A stretch of 9,094 bases of DNA, from positions 1 through 9,094 of the forward strand of contig CAKOHL010000046.1 in the NCBI GenBank assembly GCA_934085635.1. Direction: 5' to 3'. Positions within the stretch are counted from its first letter, which is position 1; each line of letters starts with the position of its first letter. Shown piece after piece: positions 1-6,374 of this stretch. A program made the position numbers and the translations under genes. The notes beneath the pieces are model-generated. The model saw only the letters and a program-made list of their open reading frames with translations, had not been told where the DNA came from and searched no databases. This DNA is from an uncultured Bacilli bacterium. GTDB taxonomy: Bacteria > Bacillota_I > Bacilli_A > RF39 > UBA660.

Positions 1-60
1 TTACTTAGAAGTAGCCCCCCCCCCAAGTGCAATATTTTGTACTGAGGTATTGTCTTTCAT
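1..60 (-). CDS. Tiny ORF with ten-G tract, uncertain
   Basis: A 19-residue reading frame starts at ATG (58-60) and ends at TAA (1-3). It lies downstream of a good extended -10 promoter and has an AAGGA Shine-Dalgarno-like site about 12 bases upstream, a rather long spacing. Its codons 13-15 are GGG inside an uninterrupted run of ten G (minus strand, 24 to 15), giving three glycines. The G run makes the frame sensitive to slippage. With 11 G the frame ends at TAA (5-7). With 9 G it stays open to the window edge. The sequence may therefore be a short peptide, the 5' end of a phase-variable gene, or an untranslated leader. I do not recognise the peptide. Confidence 0.22.
   Translation of the reverse strand: MKDNTSVQNIALGGGATSK
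15..24. repeat. Homopolymer C10/G10 tract
   Basis: Ten consecutive C on the plus strand (G on the minus strand) sit in otherwise very AT-rich DNA. They lie inside the transcribed region of the leftmost minus-strand promoter. Mononucleotide G/C tracts of this length are classic slippage sites in bacteria. Whether the tract really varies, or is a sequencing or assembly artefact, cannot be told from one sequence. Confidence 0.8.
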
Positions 61-85
61 ATCTATCACTCATCCTTATTTTTTT

Positions 86-104
86 GAAGATTTCTGATAT
101 CTTC
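86..104 (-). other. Small hairpin in 5' leader
   Basis: GAAGAT (104-99) pairs perfectly with ATCTTC (91-86) around a seven-base loop, just after the predicted transcription start of the leftmost promoter. No T tract follows on either strand, so this is not an intrinsic terminator. It could stabilise the transcript's 5' end or be chance. Confidence 0.35.
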
Positions 105-114
105 TACAATTAAA

Positions 115-143
115 ATAATAACATAATTCAAAAGTATCTTCAA
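115..143 (-). promoter_or_regulatory. Extended -10 promoter reading off left edge
   Basis: The -35 element is TTGAAG (143-138), followed by a 17-base spacer and -10 TATTAT (120-115). A TG one base upstream of the -10 (123-122) makes it an extended -10 site. It lies directly after the secG terminator, so whatever follows at the left edge is its own transcription unit. The predicted start is near 107. Confidence 0.6.
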
Positions 144-152
144 GCATTTTTT

Positions 153-182
153 AAAATAAAAACACTTACATAAAGTAAATGT
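153..182 (-). terminator. Intrinsic terminator after secG
   Basis: Eight bases, ACATTTAC (182-175), pair with GTAAGTGT (169-162), with one G-U pair and a five-base loop. TTTTTATTTT-like sequence follows on the minus strand. The hairpin starts a few bases after the secG stop codon and closes the eno-secG transcription unit. The stem is AT-rich but has the right position and T tract. Confidence 0.7.
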
Positions 183-190
183 CCTTAAAA

Positions 191-403
191 TTATAAACTT
201 AAATATAAACTTATTGCTATAAATAAGAAGCCCATTACAAATGTAAGTCTAGTTATAAACTTTTCTGCTCCTCTTTCTTTCATTTGACTCATAAGCATTG
301 AATTACCACCAGTAATAATTTGCCCAGCATCACTTGCTTTATTACTTTGAAGTAAAACTAATGCAATAAGTAATATACTTACTATTATTAATACTATTTC
401 CAT
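191..403 (-). CDS. secG: Preprotein translocase subunit SecG
   Basis: SecG is the small accessory subunit of the SecYEG membrane channel and assists protein export driven by SecA. The 70-residue product has the family layout. A first transmembrane helix spans about residues 2-19 and is followed by the conserved LLQ. A Gly-rich cytoplasmic loop follows (AGQIITGG, about residues 26-33), and a second transmembrane helix spans about 50-69. Length is normal for Bacillota SecG. A GGAG Shine-Dalgarno site lies about eight bases before the ATG. It follows eno after 25 bases with no terminator between them, so the two are probably cotranscribed. The eno-secG pairing is common in Bacillota, although rnr and smpB, which often follow, are not next here. 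Confidence 0.92.
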   Translation of the reverse strand: MEIVLIIVSILLIALVLLQSNKASDAGQIITGGNSMLMSQMKERGAEKFITRLTFVMGFLFIAISLYLSL

Positions 404-428
404 ATTTTTCTCCTCACTAATTATTTTA

Positions 429-1655
429 CTATATTTCTTCTTCTATTTCAAGTAATCTATTATATTTACTTATTCTCTCTCCTCTAGAAGTTGACCCACT
501 TTTCATAAATGGAATATTTAAAGCCACTGCTAAATCACTTATAAAAGTATCAGTTGTCTCTCCACTTCTATGACTTATTATAGGAGTATACTTATGTTGT
601 TTAGCAAGTACTATAGTCTCAAGTGTTTCATAGAAAGTCCCAACTTGATTAGGTTTAATAATTATTGCATTACATACACCCATCTCTATACCTTTACTAA
701 GCATATCCTTATTAGTAACAAAAATATCATCTCCAACTATACTAATCTTCTTACCAAGAGAATCAGTAATCATTTTAAATCCATCATAATCTTCTTCATC
801 AAATGGATCCTCAATACTTATTATTGGATACTTCTTAACTAATTCTATATAAAACTCTAAAAGTTCTTCTCTAGTCTTATTGGTATTATCTATATTGTAT
901 GTATCACTTTCTTTATTATAAAAACTACTTGCCGCCACATCAAGTGCAATAAACACATTTTTACCAGGTATATACCCAGCAGTTTCTATAGATTTAACTA
1001 TAATACTAAGTGCTTCTTCATTACTATCAAGATCTGGTGCATATCCACCTTCATCCCCAACATTAGTATTAAGTCCTTTATCAAGTAATATACCTTTTAA
1101 AGAATGAAACACTTCACTAGCAGATCTTAAGCATTCCTTAAATGTATCAAATTTTGGTACAATCATAAATTCTTGAATATCTACATTATTATTAGCATGT
1201 TTACCACCATTTAATATATTAAACATGCAAAATGGAATATGTACTTCTCTCTTATTTAAATATCTATAAAGTTCTAAATTATTATCAAGAGCTGCCGCCT
1301 TTAAAGCAGCCACACTAACAGCAAGTATCGCATTAGCCCCTAAATTACTTTTATTTTGAGTCCCATCTAAATTAAGCATAATACTATCTATAGTCTTTTG
1401 TTCTTCAACTTCTTTACCAATCAAATTCTCTCTTATAATAGTATTAACATTATTAACAGCCTTAAGAGTACCTTTACCAAAATATCTCTCATCATTATCT
1501 CTAAGTTCTAGTGCTTCTTTTTTACCAGTAGATGCCCCGCTTGGTACACTAAACACTCCAACATTACCTTTCTCAGTATAAACCTTAGCTAAAACAGTAG
1601 GATTACCTCTAGAATCTAATATCTCTCTTGCTACAACGTTAGTTATTTTACTCAT
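429..1655 (-). CDS. eno: Enolase (phosphopyruvate hydratase)
   Basis: Enolase converts 2-phosphoglycerate to phosphoenolpyruvate in glycolysis. All expected functional residues are visible in the 408-residue product: the flexible SGASTG loop (39-44), His153, catalytic Glu202 (in GDEGG) and Lys334 (in IIIKPNQ), Mg ligands Asp239, Glu282 and Asp309, and His362-Arg363 (SHRSGE) with Lys385. It is shorter than the roughly 430 residues of Bacillus enolase because the C-terminal tail after the LLEIEEE region is absent and some loops are shorter. Several signatures (GGKHA, IEDPFDEED, KPNQVGT, RGER) resemble archaeal-type enolases more than the usual Bacillota forms (GGEHA, IEDGLDE, KVNQIGT, RTDR). 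A GAGGTG Shine-Dalgarno site precedes the ATG, and it has its own promoter. It heads the eno-secG unit. Confidence 0.96.
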   Translation of the reverse strand: MSKITNVVAREILDSRGNPTVLAKVYTEKGNVGVFSVPSGASTGKKEALELRDNDERYFGKGTLKAVNNVNTIIRENLIGKEVEEQKTIDSIMLNLDGTQNKSNLGANAILAVSVAALKAAALDNNLELYRYLNKREVHIPFCMFNILNGGKHANNNVDIQEFMIVPKFDTFKECLRSASEVFHSLKGILLDKGLNTNVGDEGGYAPDLDSNEEALSIIVKSIETAGYIPGKNVFIALDVAASSFYNKESDTYNIDNTNKTREELLEFYIELVKKYPIISIEDPFDEEDYDGFKMITDSLGKKISIVGDDIFVTNKDMLSKGIEMGVCNAIIIKPNQVGTFYETLETIVLAKQHKYTPIISHRSGETTDTFISDLAVALNIPFMKSGSTSRGERISKYNRLLEIEEEI

Positions 1656-1677
1656 AATAACTCACCTCTCTTAATAA

Positions 1678-1707
1678 ATTATACTATACTTTTTCACCTT
1701 TTACCAA
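1678..1707 (-). promoter_or_regulatory. eno promoter
   Basis: The -35 TTGGTA (1707-1702) is followed by an 18-base spacer and a perfect -10 TATAAT (1683-1678) on the minus strand. It is about 22 bases from the eno start codon, leaving a short leader that contains the GAGGTG ribosome-binding site. It is back-to-back with the plus-strand promoter at 1716-1743. Confidence 0.65.
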
Positions 1708-1715
1708 TAAAATTA

Positions 1716-1743
1716 TTTACAATTCATATTTTAATAGTATAAT
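1716..1743 (+). promoter_or_regulatory. Promoter of Cys-rich orphan and fem gene
   Basis: The -35 TTTACA (1716-1721) is followed by a 16-base spacer and a perfect -10 TATAAT (1738-1743). The start codon is at 1764, so the leader is only about 14 bases and contains the AGGGGGA ribosome-binding site. This promoter diverges from the eno promoter, with the two -35 boxes eight bases apart, so a single bound regulator could affect both. Confidence 0.65.
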
Positions 1744-1763
1744 ATTCGAAAGGGGGAATACTA

Positions 1764-2072
1764 ATGAGAGAACTAAATGAAATCAAAAGTATTATAAAAG
1801 ACATAGAAAATAACACATATGGTTTATCTAAAGAAAATAAACTTATAATTCTAAACAATCTCAAAAGTGAATTAGATAGTTTAAGATGTGGACTATTAAG
1901 TACTTGTGACTTTTGTCATAACGAAAGCATAGATATTGATGGTAACTATAAAATATATTGTAGTTATTTAAACATGAGTTTAGAAAGTGACTTCTATGGT
2001 AATAATAATTTTCTAGGTTGTCCATATAAAGAATTATTAACTAATATAAATAGTTTAATTAAGAAACTTTAA
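1764..2072 (+). CDS. Cys-rich hypothetical protein
   Basis: I do not recognise this 102-residue protein. It begins with a charged helical stretch (about residues 1-40). A Cys-containing segment follows, with Cys42, Cys48, Cys51 (a CxxC followed by His52), Cys66 and Cys86. The CxxCH plus two later cysteines suggests a small metal-binding or zinc-ribbon-like fold, but the spacing matches no family I can name. There is no signal peptide or membrane segment, so it is probably cytosolic. It has a strong promoter and an AGGGGGA Shine-Dalgarno site eight bases before the ATG. Good expression signals and separation from other ORFs make it a real gene. It lies 48 bases upstream of the fem gene on the same strand, so the two may share a transcript. 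Confidence 0.75.
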   Translation: MRELNEIKSIIKDIENNTYGLSKENKLIILNNLKSELDSLRCGLLSTCDFCHNESIDIDGNYKIYCSYLNMSLESDFYGNNNFLGCPYKELLTNINSLIKKL

Positions 2073-2096
2073 AACAAATCATAAATATGGTATAAT
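2068..2096 (+). promoter_or_regulatory. Possible internal extended -10 promoter for fem gene
   Basis: TGGTATAAT (2088-2096) is a perfect extended -10 element. The -35 position at 17-base spacing (TTTAAA, 2068-2073) is weak, which is usual when the -10 is extended. It lies between the Cys-rich orphan and the fem gene and could give the latter independent transcription. Confidence 0.5.
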
Positions 2097-2120
2097 TACT
2101 AGGTAAAAAGGAAGGTTTAT

Positions 2121-3365
2121 ATGAGTATTAAAGAATTAACTAAAGAAGAATTTAATGAATTTCAGAATAAAAATATTCTTGGTAGTTTTTATGAAACAAG
2201 TGAGTATGGAGATTTAATGAGTAAATATGACTATAAAGTAGATTATTATGGTTATATTGAAAATGATTCTATAGTTGCTGCTTTTCTTTTACTTAGTAAA
2301 TCTATATCTCTTAATGTTAAATATGGCTATAGCCCTAGAGGTTTTCTAATTAATTATTTTGATAATAACTTGTTAGAAAGATTTACTACTGAAGTAAAAA
2401 AATACTTTAATAAAAAAGGATATGCATTTATTAAAATAAACCCTATTATAGTACTTAATGAAGTTAAATATAATGGAGAAAAAACTCTTAATCCAATGTG
2501 TAACACATTAATAAACAACCTAGAAAACCTAGGATACAAAAAACTAAAAGACAATCTATACTTTGAAAGTATGTTACCTAGATTTAATCCTATAGTAAAC
2601 CTAAAACTTTTTGATAAAAATAACTTAGATAATAAATTAAAAAATAAATTAAATAGACTTAATAGTAAAGGTCTTAATTTAGTTAAAGGAGACTTTTATA
2701 ATTTAAATAGTTTATATGAATTAACATATAGAAAAGATAATATATCTAGTGAATTTTATAAAACTATGTACAAAATATTTGATGAAAAGAAACTAATAGA
2801 CTTATTCTTAGTAGAAGTTAATTATCACGAATATTTACTTAACTTACAAAAAGAACATTCATCTGAAGAAGTAATTAATGAAAAAATAAATAAACTACTT
2901 CAAATGAGTCCTAATAACAGAAGTATATTTAATGAAAAAATGAATAGTGATAAAAAATTAAATGAAATAAATGAAGAAATACACGAAGTAAATGTTAAAA
3001 TAGCAAATTGTATATTTAAAGAAGTAGTCGCAGGTGCTCTATTAGTTAAACATAATAATGTTGTATCTATATTTACAAGTGGATTCAATAAAAAATATAA
3101 TAAAATATTACCAAATCACTATTTACACTATAGTTTAATTAACTACTATAAAGAAAATAATTATAGTTTCCTTGACTTAAATGGTATATCAGGTGACTTT
3201 AGTAAAGATAGTCCATATAAAGGATTAAATGAATTTAAATTAAGTTGGCTTCCTAAAGTATATGAATATATTGGAGAATTTGATTTAATTATTAAAGAAA
3301 ATAAATATAGTTTACTATGGAGTACTAAAAGACTTCATAAAGAATTTGAAAAAAAAGGCGTTTAA
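2121..3365 (+). CDS. FemA/FemX-type peptidoglycan bridge aminoacyltransferase
   Basis: Fem proteins use aminoacyl-tRNA to add residues to the stem-peptide side chain of lipid II at the inner face of the membrane, building the interpeptide bridge. The 414-residue product is of family length and has two GNAT-like halves (about 5-150 and 151-400). The first half contains the recognisable SFYETSEYGDLM and YGYSPRGFL stretches. A charged helical arm at about 235-298 matches the FemA coiled-coil arm. The end of the second half has the family's PYKGLNEFKLSW and YIGEFDL motifs. There is no signal peptide. An AAGGAAGG ribosome-binding site precedes the ATG. It follows the Cys-rich orphan and runs convergently into the HA block. 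Which amino acid it adds cannot be told. It shows that the organism has a cross-linked wall. Confidence 0.88.
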   Translation: MSIKELTKEEFNEFQNKNILGSFYETSEYGDLMSKYDYKVDYYGYIENDSIVAAFLLLSKSISLNVKYGYSPRGFLINYFDNNLLERFTTEVKKYFNKKGYAFIKINPIIVLNEVKYNGEKTLNPMCNTLINNLENLGYKKLKDNLYFESMLPRFNPIVNLKLFDKNNLDNKLKNKLNRLNSKGLNLVKGDFYNLNSLYELTYRKDNISSEFYKTMYKIFDEKKLIDLFLVEVNYHEYLLNLQKEHSSEEVINEKINKLLQMSPNNRSIFNEKMNSDKKLNEINEEIHEVNVKIANCIFKEVVAGALLVKHNNVVSIFTSGFNKKYNKILPNHYLHYSLINYYKENNYSFLDLNGISGDFSKDSPYKGLNEFKLSWLPKVYEYIGEFDLIIKENKYSLLWSTKRLHKEFEKKGV

Positions 3366-3377
3366 AACGTCTTTTTT
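3351..3377. terminator. Bidirectional terminator between convergent genes
   Basis: AAAAAAGGCGT (3351-3361) pairs with ACGTCTTTTTT (3367-3377) around TTAAA, with one G-U pair. T tracts follow the stem in both directions. It overlaps the fem stop codon and sits two bases from the stop codon of the convergent HA-array gene, so it can terminate both units. Confidence 0.8.
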
Positions 3378-3378
3378 A

Positions 3379-4287
3379 TTATAAACTCTTTCTTCTATTA
3401 TCTAAAAGATAAACTAGTCCCTCCATCAATTCTTTTCTCTTACCAACTAATGCACCATTTAATAAGTGATTCTTTTGTTGTCTTATCCAAGAATTTAATA
3501 AATACACTTCATCATCTATAGTAACCACGTAATCACTAGGTACTTTAAGGTTATCATTTTCTTCTAAATATCTAAGTGCTTCTTTGTACATAATAAGCCA
3601 TCTTTTATTATTAGAAGCAACTTTAACATCTTCCCAAACCATACCAATTTCTTCAAGTTTACTTATTCTTAAAGGAGCTAAAACTCCTGCTTTATAGTTT
3701 CTTCTTTGATTAGTTATCCATGTACCTAAATTAACTGTTTCTCCATTCACAATAACTTGATAATTCTTAGGAATAAAAAGGTTACCATTTAAACTATAAT
3801 AATCTAAAGCAAGACTAAACATTTTATCCCAAGAATATCTATTTCTAATTTTCCAAACCATACCTACTTTATCAAGCATCTCTTTTTTATCTAAAGATAA
3901 CTTACCTTGAAGAAACATACTTCTTTGAACATCAATCCATTTACTTAACTGAACTTCTTCCCCATTAACATTAATATTATAATTTGAAGGAATCTCAATA
4001 TTACCATTTTCTTCATAATACTTAAGAACTTCTTTATAAACTAGTGCCCACTTAAGATTATATTTAAGACTTCTATCTAAATTCCAAACCATACCTATCT
4101 TATTAAGAAGCACAACTCTATCATAAGTTATCTTATTCTTCTTATAAAGTTGTCTTTGAATTTGTATCCATCTACCTAAATTAATCCCATTTTGAGTATA
4201 AGTATTCGGAACACGAAGATGTCCATTCTTTTCATAAAACTTAACAGCCTCTTTATATTTTAAAGGCCAATCATTATCATAAACCAT
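3379..4287 (-). CDS. Four-repeat helicase-associated (HA) array protein
   Basis: The 302-residue protein is almost entirely four tandem HA-type repeats (PF03457-like) at about residues 7-68, 80-145, 153-218 and 230-294. Each follows the pattern W..Y.EA..YYeeNGnL.vP..Y, then LG.WI..QR..Y..G.L...R...L..IGMvW. HA domains are small three-helix modules, usually found behind DEAD/SNF2-type helicases and thought to bind nucleic acid. No Walker A, DEAD or other helicase motif is present. The fourth repeat lacks the final IGMvW and has LLNSW where the others have a WI-containing LG/LS segment. There is no signal peptide. The gene has its own extended -10 promoter and an AAAGGGG ribosome-binding site seven bases before the ATG. 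It is the shortest of three paralogues in this block. Its specific function is unknown. Confidence 0.85.
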   Translation of the reverse strand: MVYDNDWPLKYKEAVKFYEKNGHLRVPNTYTQNGINLGRWIQIQRQLYKKNKITYDRVVLLNKIGMVWNLDRSLKYNLKWALVYKEVLKYYEENGNIEIPSNYNINVNGEEVQLSKWIDVQRSMFLQGKLSLDKKEMLDKVGMVWKIRNRYSWDKMFSLALDYYSLNGNLFIPKNYQVIVNGETVNLGTWITNQRRNYKAGVLAPLRISKLEEIGMVWEDVKVASNNKRWLIMYKEALRYLEENDNLKVPSDYVVTIDDEVYLLNSWIRQQKNHLLNGALVGKRKELMEGLVYLLDNRRKSL

Positions 4288-4313
4288 ACCATTACCCCTT
4301 TCAAACTATATAT

Positions 4314-4342
4314 ATTGTATCATATTTTATACAAAAAATCAA
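4314..4342 (-). promoter_or_regulatory. Promoter A of four-repeat HA gene
   Basis: The -35 TTGATT (4342-4337), a 17-base spacer and -10 TACAAT (4319-4314) with an extended TG (4322-4321) form a good promoter. The spacer contains GTATAAAATATG (4332-4321), identical to the spacer of the other HA-operon promoter at 7587-7618. The -35 box lies two bases from the T tract of the preceding terminator. Confidence 0.7.
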
Positions 4343-4344
4343 TG

Positions 4345-4364
4345 AAAAAAGACTAATTAGCCTT
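4345..4364 (-). terminator. Terminator of the long HA operon
   Basis: AAGGCT (4364-4359) pairs with AGTCTT (4354-4349) around AATT, with one G-U pair, and is followed by further T residues to 4345. It overlaps the stop codon of the 99-residue orphan and ends the 7565-4353 operon just before promoter A. The stem is only six pairs, so read-through into the next gene is possible. Confidence 0.6.
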
Positions 4365-4652
4365 ATATCTTGCTCTCAATAATTTAAAGTTGTCATCTTT
4401 ACTAACTAAAATATCTATTCCATCATACTTACCAATCTCATTTAAATAAGCCTCTTCAAAATAATCAAGTTTTTCATTAACCTCAATCGAGCACTCTAAA
4501 TTATTTAAATCAAAACAATTACTAACTATTCTTTTTCTAACTTCACTTAATATTTCTAACTTAATATCATTATATAAATTCTTTAGCCTAATTTTTTCTT
4601 TCTCACTAAGTACTGTAAAAAGATTTTCATCACTACTAGAATTTCTTATCAT
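4353..4652 (-). CDS. Hypothetical protein, last gene of HA operon
   Basis: I do not recognise this 99-residue protein. It is charged and predicted mainly helical (about residues 16-48 and 58-75), with two cysteines (46 and 54) and no signal peptide or membrane segment. Its start codon lies inside the 3' end of the upstream gene (17-base overlap), and an AAGGAAAAG ribosome-binding site sits within that gene's coding sequence, so translation is probably coupled. It ends the operon that also encodes two HA-array proteins, which suggests a shared process or complex. The N-terminal start is supported by the ribosome-binding site position. It is not a fragment of an HA repeat, since no W..Y or LG.W..QR pattern is present. 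Confidence 0.72.
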   Translation of the reverse strand: MIRNSSSDENLFTVLSEKEKIRLKNLYNDIKLEILSEVRKRIVSNCFDLNNLECSIEVNEKLDYFEEAYLNEIGKYDGIDILVSKDDNFKLLRARYKAN

Positions 4653-5199
4653 ACTTTAATTTCTTTTCCTTACTCTCACACTTAATAAATAAGCCATCAC
4701 TAAACCTAAAATCAACTAAACTATAACCACTCTTCTTACAATAATCATCCAAATAACAAAGAGTCGTTTCATTAACATACTTATAAAGCATCATATCTTT
4801 TCTAATAACTATTCCATTCTCAAAACCATTTATTAAACGGTAGAAAAGTTCCTCAGCAACACTTTTACTTGCACTTTTAAAATCACTTACCATAAATATA
4901 TACTTATTAAAAGTATTAGGAACATTTTTATAATCTTCTTTCTTTGGAAGCGCAAATGGATAAATACTTAAAATAATTTTCTCTTCATCTTTCTTATTAA
5001 TATAAGTTAAAAAGTATCCATTTAATAAAAGATTAAGACTTAATCTATCAATAAGTTTCTTATTAATCATACTAAAAGTACTGTCCTCTTTAGTAAGCAC
5101 TAATTCATTACTAGACATTAACTTATTAGTAAAATAACAAACTATCTCTTTATCTTTTAAATTCTTATAATAATTACTTATAATTTCTTTCTTATTCAT
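4636..5199 (-). CDS. Hypothetical protein in HA operon
   Basis: I do not recognise this 187-residue protein. It looks like a soluble mixed alpha/beta protein with no signal peptide, no convincing membrane helix and no HA repeat. It has several hydrophobic strand-like segments (about 59-66, 74-83, 100-106, 167-173), a helix at about 109-127 (SASKSVAEELFYRLING) and a Lys-rich C-terminus. A strong GGGGAGGAA ribosome-binding site lies just upstream of the ATG. It starts 11 bases after the stop of the five-repeat HA gene upstream and overlaps the next gene by 17 bases, so it is firmly part of the operon. I see no catalytic motif. It may be a partner of the HA proteins, but this rests only on position. 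Confidence 0.75.
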   Translation of the reverse strand: MNKKEIISNYYKNLKDKEIVCYFTNKLMSSNELVLTKEDSTFSMINKKLIDRLSLNLLLNGYFLTYINKKDEEKIILSIYPFALPKKEDYKNVPNTFNKYIFMVSDFKSASKSVAEELFYRLINGFENGIVIRKDMMLYKYVNETTLCYLDDYCKKSGYSLVDFRFSDGLFIKCESKEKKLKYDKKF

Positions 5200-5210
5200 A
5201 ATTCCTCCCC

Positions 5211-6365
5211 CTACTTTAGTGTAAGCGTATTACCTCTAGGATACCACACCATACCAACTTCTTCAAGCATTCTTATTCTTTCATTAGAAAGTTTAGGACG
5301 TTTTCCTCTATAACTCATTCTCTGAGAATTTATCCATTGACCTAGTTTAATAGTTTCATTATTAATAGTAACTTCATACCTACTTGGTACATTTAAATTT
5401 CCATACTCTTCAAAATACATTTCACATACTCTATAATACTTCATAAAACTCAAATCAGATGCACTCTTAACACTAGTTTCATTAACTAAATCAAAAAGTG
5501 ATACAATTAACTTCTTTCTTACATCATCTAAATCATTAGAAGTTAAAAATTTTCTTTGAGTACTAATCCAATTATTTAATAAAATAGGTTTATCCTCTAC
5601 ATTAACTAAATAATTCTCAGGTACCACTAAATTATTATGCTTTTTAAAATATTTAAGTGCTTCATTATATATAAGTAACCATCTCTTATCATAAGTTAAT
5701 CTTTTAACACCTGTCCAATTTATATTAATCTCTTCTAAAAGACTAATTCTCTCATTAGAAAGCTTACCCATTCTATAAAAATTCCTTTGATTCTTAATCC
5801 ATTCTCCTAGTTTTATATCTACTCCATCAATATTAATAATATATAAAGTTGGTATAAAAAGATCACCATTCTCCTCATAATATTTTTTTGCTAAATCATA
5901 CATAAACTCCCAAGAATACACAGAGTTTCTATTTCTAACACTCCAAACCATACCTATTTTATTTAAAAGATCTACTCTCTCTTCTTTTAAAGTACCTTCA
6001 TAATTCATTTGTCTTTGAAGTACAATCCAGTTTCCTAAAGCATGTCCATTATTAGTATATTTTTGTGCTACATTTAAATTACCATTTTCATTATAATATC
6101 TAACAGCTTCTTTATACATAGTATACCAGTTAATATCATTTCTTATACTTGCACTATTATCCCAAATCATACCTATTTTATTTAAAAGTTCTACTCTCTC
6201 TTTAGAAAGTTTCCCTTTCTTATAATTAACTCTTTGATCTAGAATCCAATGTCCTAATTTAATATCATTAACTTCATACCTAGAACATATAAGTAAATTA
6301 CCATTCACTTTATAATATTTAACAGCCTCATTATATATATGAAGCCACTTCTCTTCATTAGTCAT
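5211..6365 (-). CDS. Five-repeat helicase-associated (HA) array protein
   Basis: The 384-residue product consists of five HA-type repeats at about residues 7-68, 80-141, 152-217, 229-293 and 306-374. Four have the full pattern ending IGM.W or close to it. The fourth is divergent: LLNNWISTQR is kept, but the closing IGMvW is replaced by a hydrophobic helix around LIVSLFDL. Repeats 1-4 align one-to-one with the four repeats of the 3379-4287 paralogue, and repeat 5 is added. Repeat 5 has a two-residue insertion before KLS (GKRPKLS). No helicase, nuclease or other catalytic domain is present. A GGAGGG ribosome-binding site lies in the nine-base gap after the upstream gene, so it is the second gene of the operon. 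Nucleic-acid binding is the family expectation and is not shown here. Confidence 0.85.
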   Translation of the reverse strand: MTNEEKWLHIYNEAVKYYKVNGNLLICSRYEVNDIKLGHWILDQRVNYKKGKLSKERVELLNKIGMIWDNSASIRNDINWYTMYKEAVRYYNENGNLNVAQKYTNNGHALGNWIVLQRQMNYEGTLKEERVDLLNKIGMVWSVRNRNSVYSWEFMYDLAKKYYEENGDLFIPTLYIINIDGVDIKLGEWIKNQRNFYRMGKLSNERISLLEEININWTGVKRLTYDKRWLLIYNEALKYFKKHNNLVVPENYLVNVEDKPILLNNWISTQRKFLTSNDLDDVRKKLIVSLFDLVNETSVKSASDLSFMKYYRVCEMYFEEYGNLNVPSRYEVTINNETIKLGQWINSQRMSYRGKRPKLSNERIRMLEEVGMVWYPRGNTLTLK

Positions 6366-6374
6366 AAAACCCTC

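Noticed and set aside
86..104. Hairpin near the left edge as an intrinsic terminator
   Set aside because: Neither strand has a T tract after the stem; the T run on the plus strand precedes it.
570..842. 90-codon plus-strand ORF antisense to eno
   Set aside because: Shadow of the eno coding sequence; no ribosome-binding site or recognisable protein pattern.
2354..2554. 66-codon minus-strand ORF within the fem gene
   Set aside because: Lies wholly inside a well-supported Fem-family gene in the opposite direction, with low-complexity hydrophobic composition from antisense AT-rich codons.
2900..3088. 62-codon minus-strand ORF within the fem gene
   Set aside because: Antisense of the Fem coiled-coil arm region; no expression signals.
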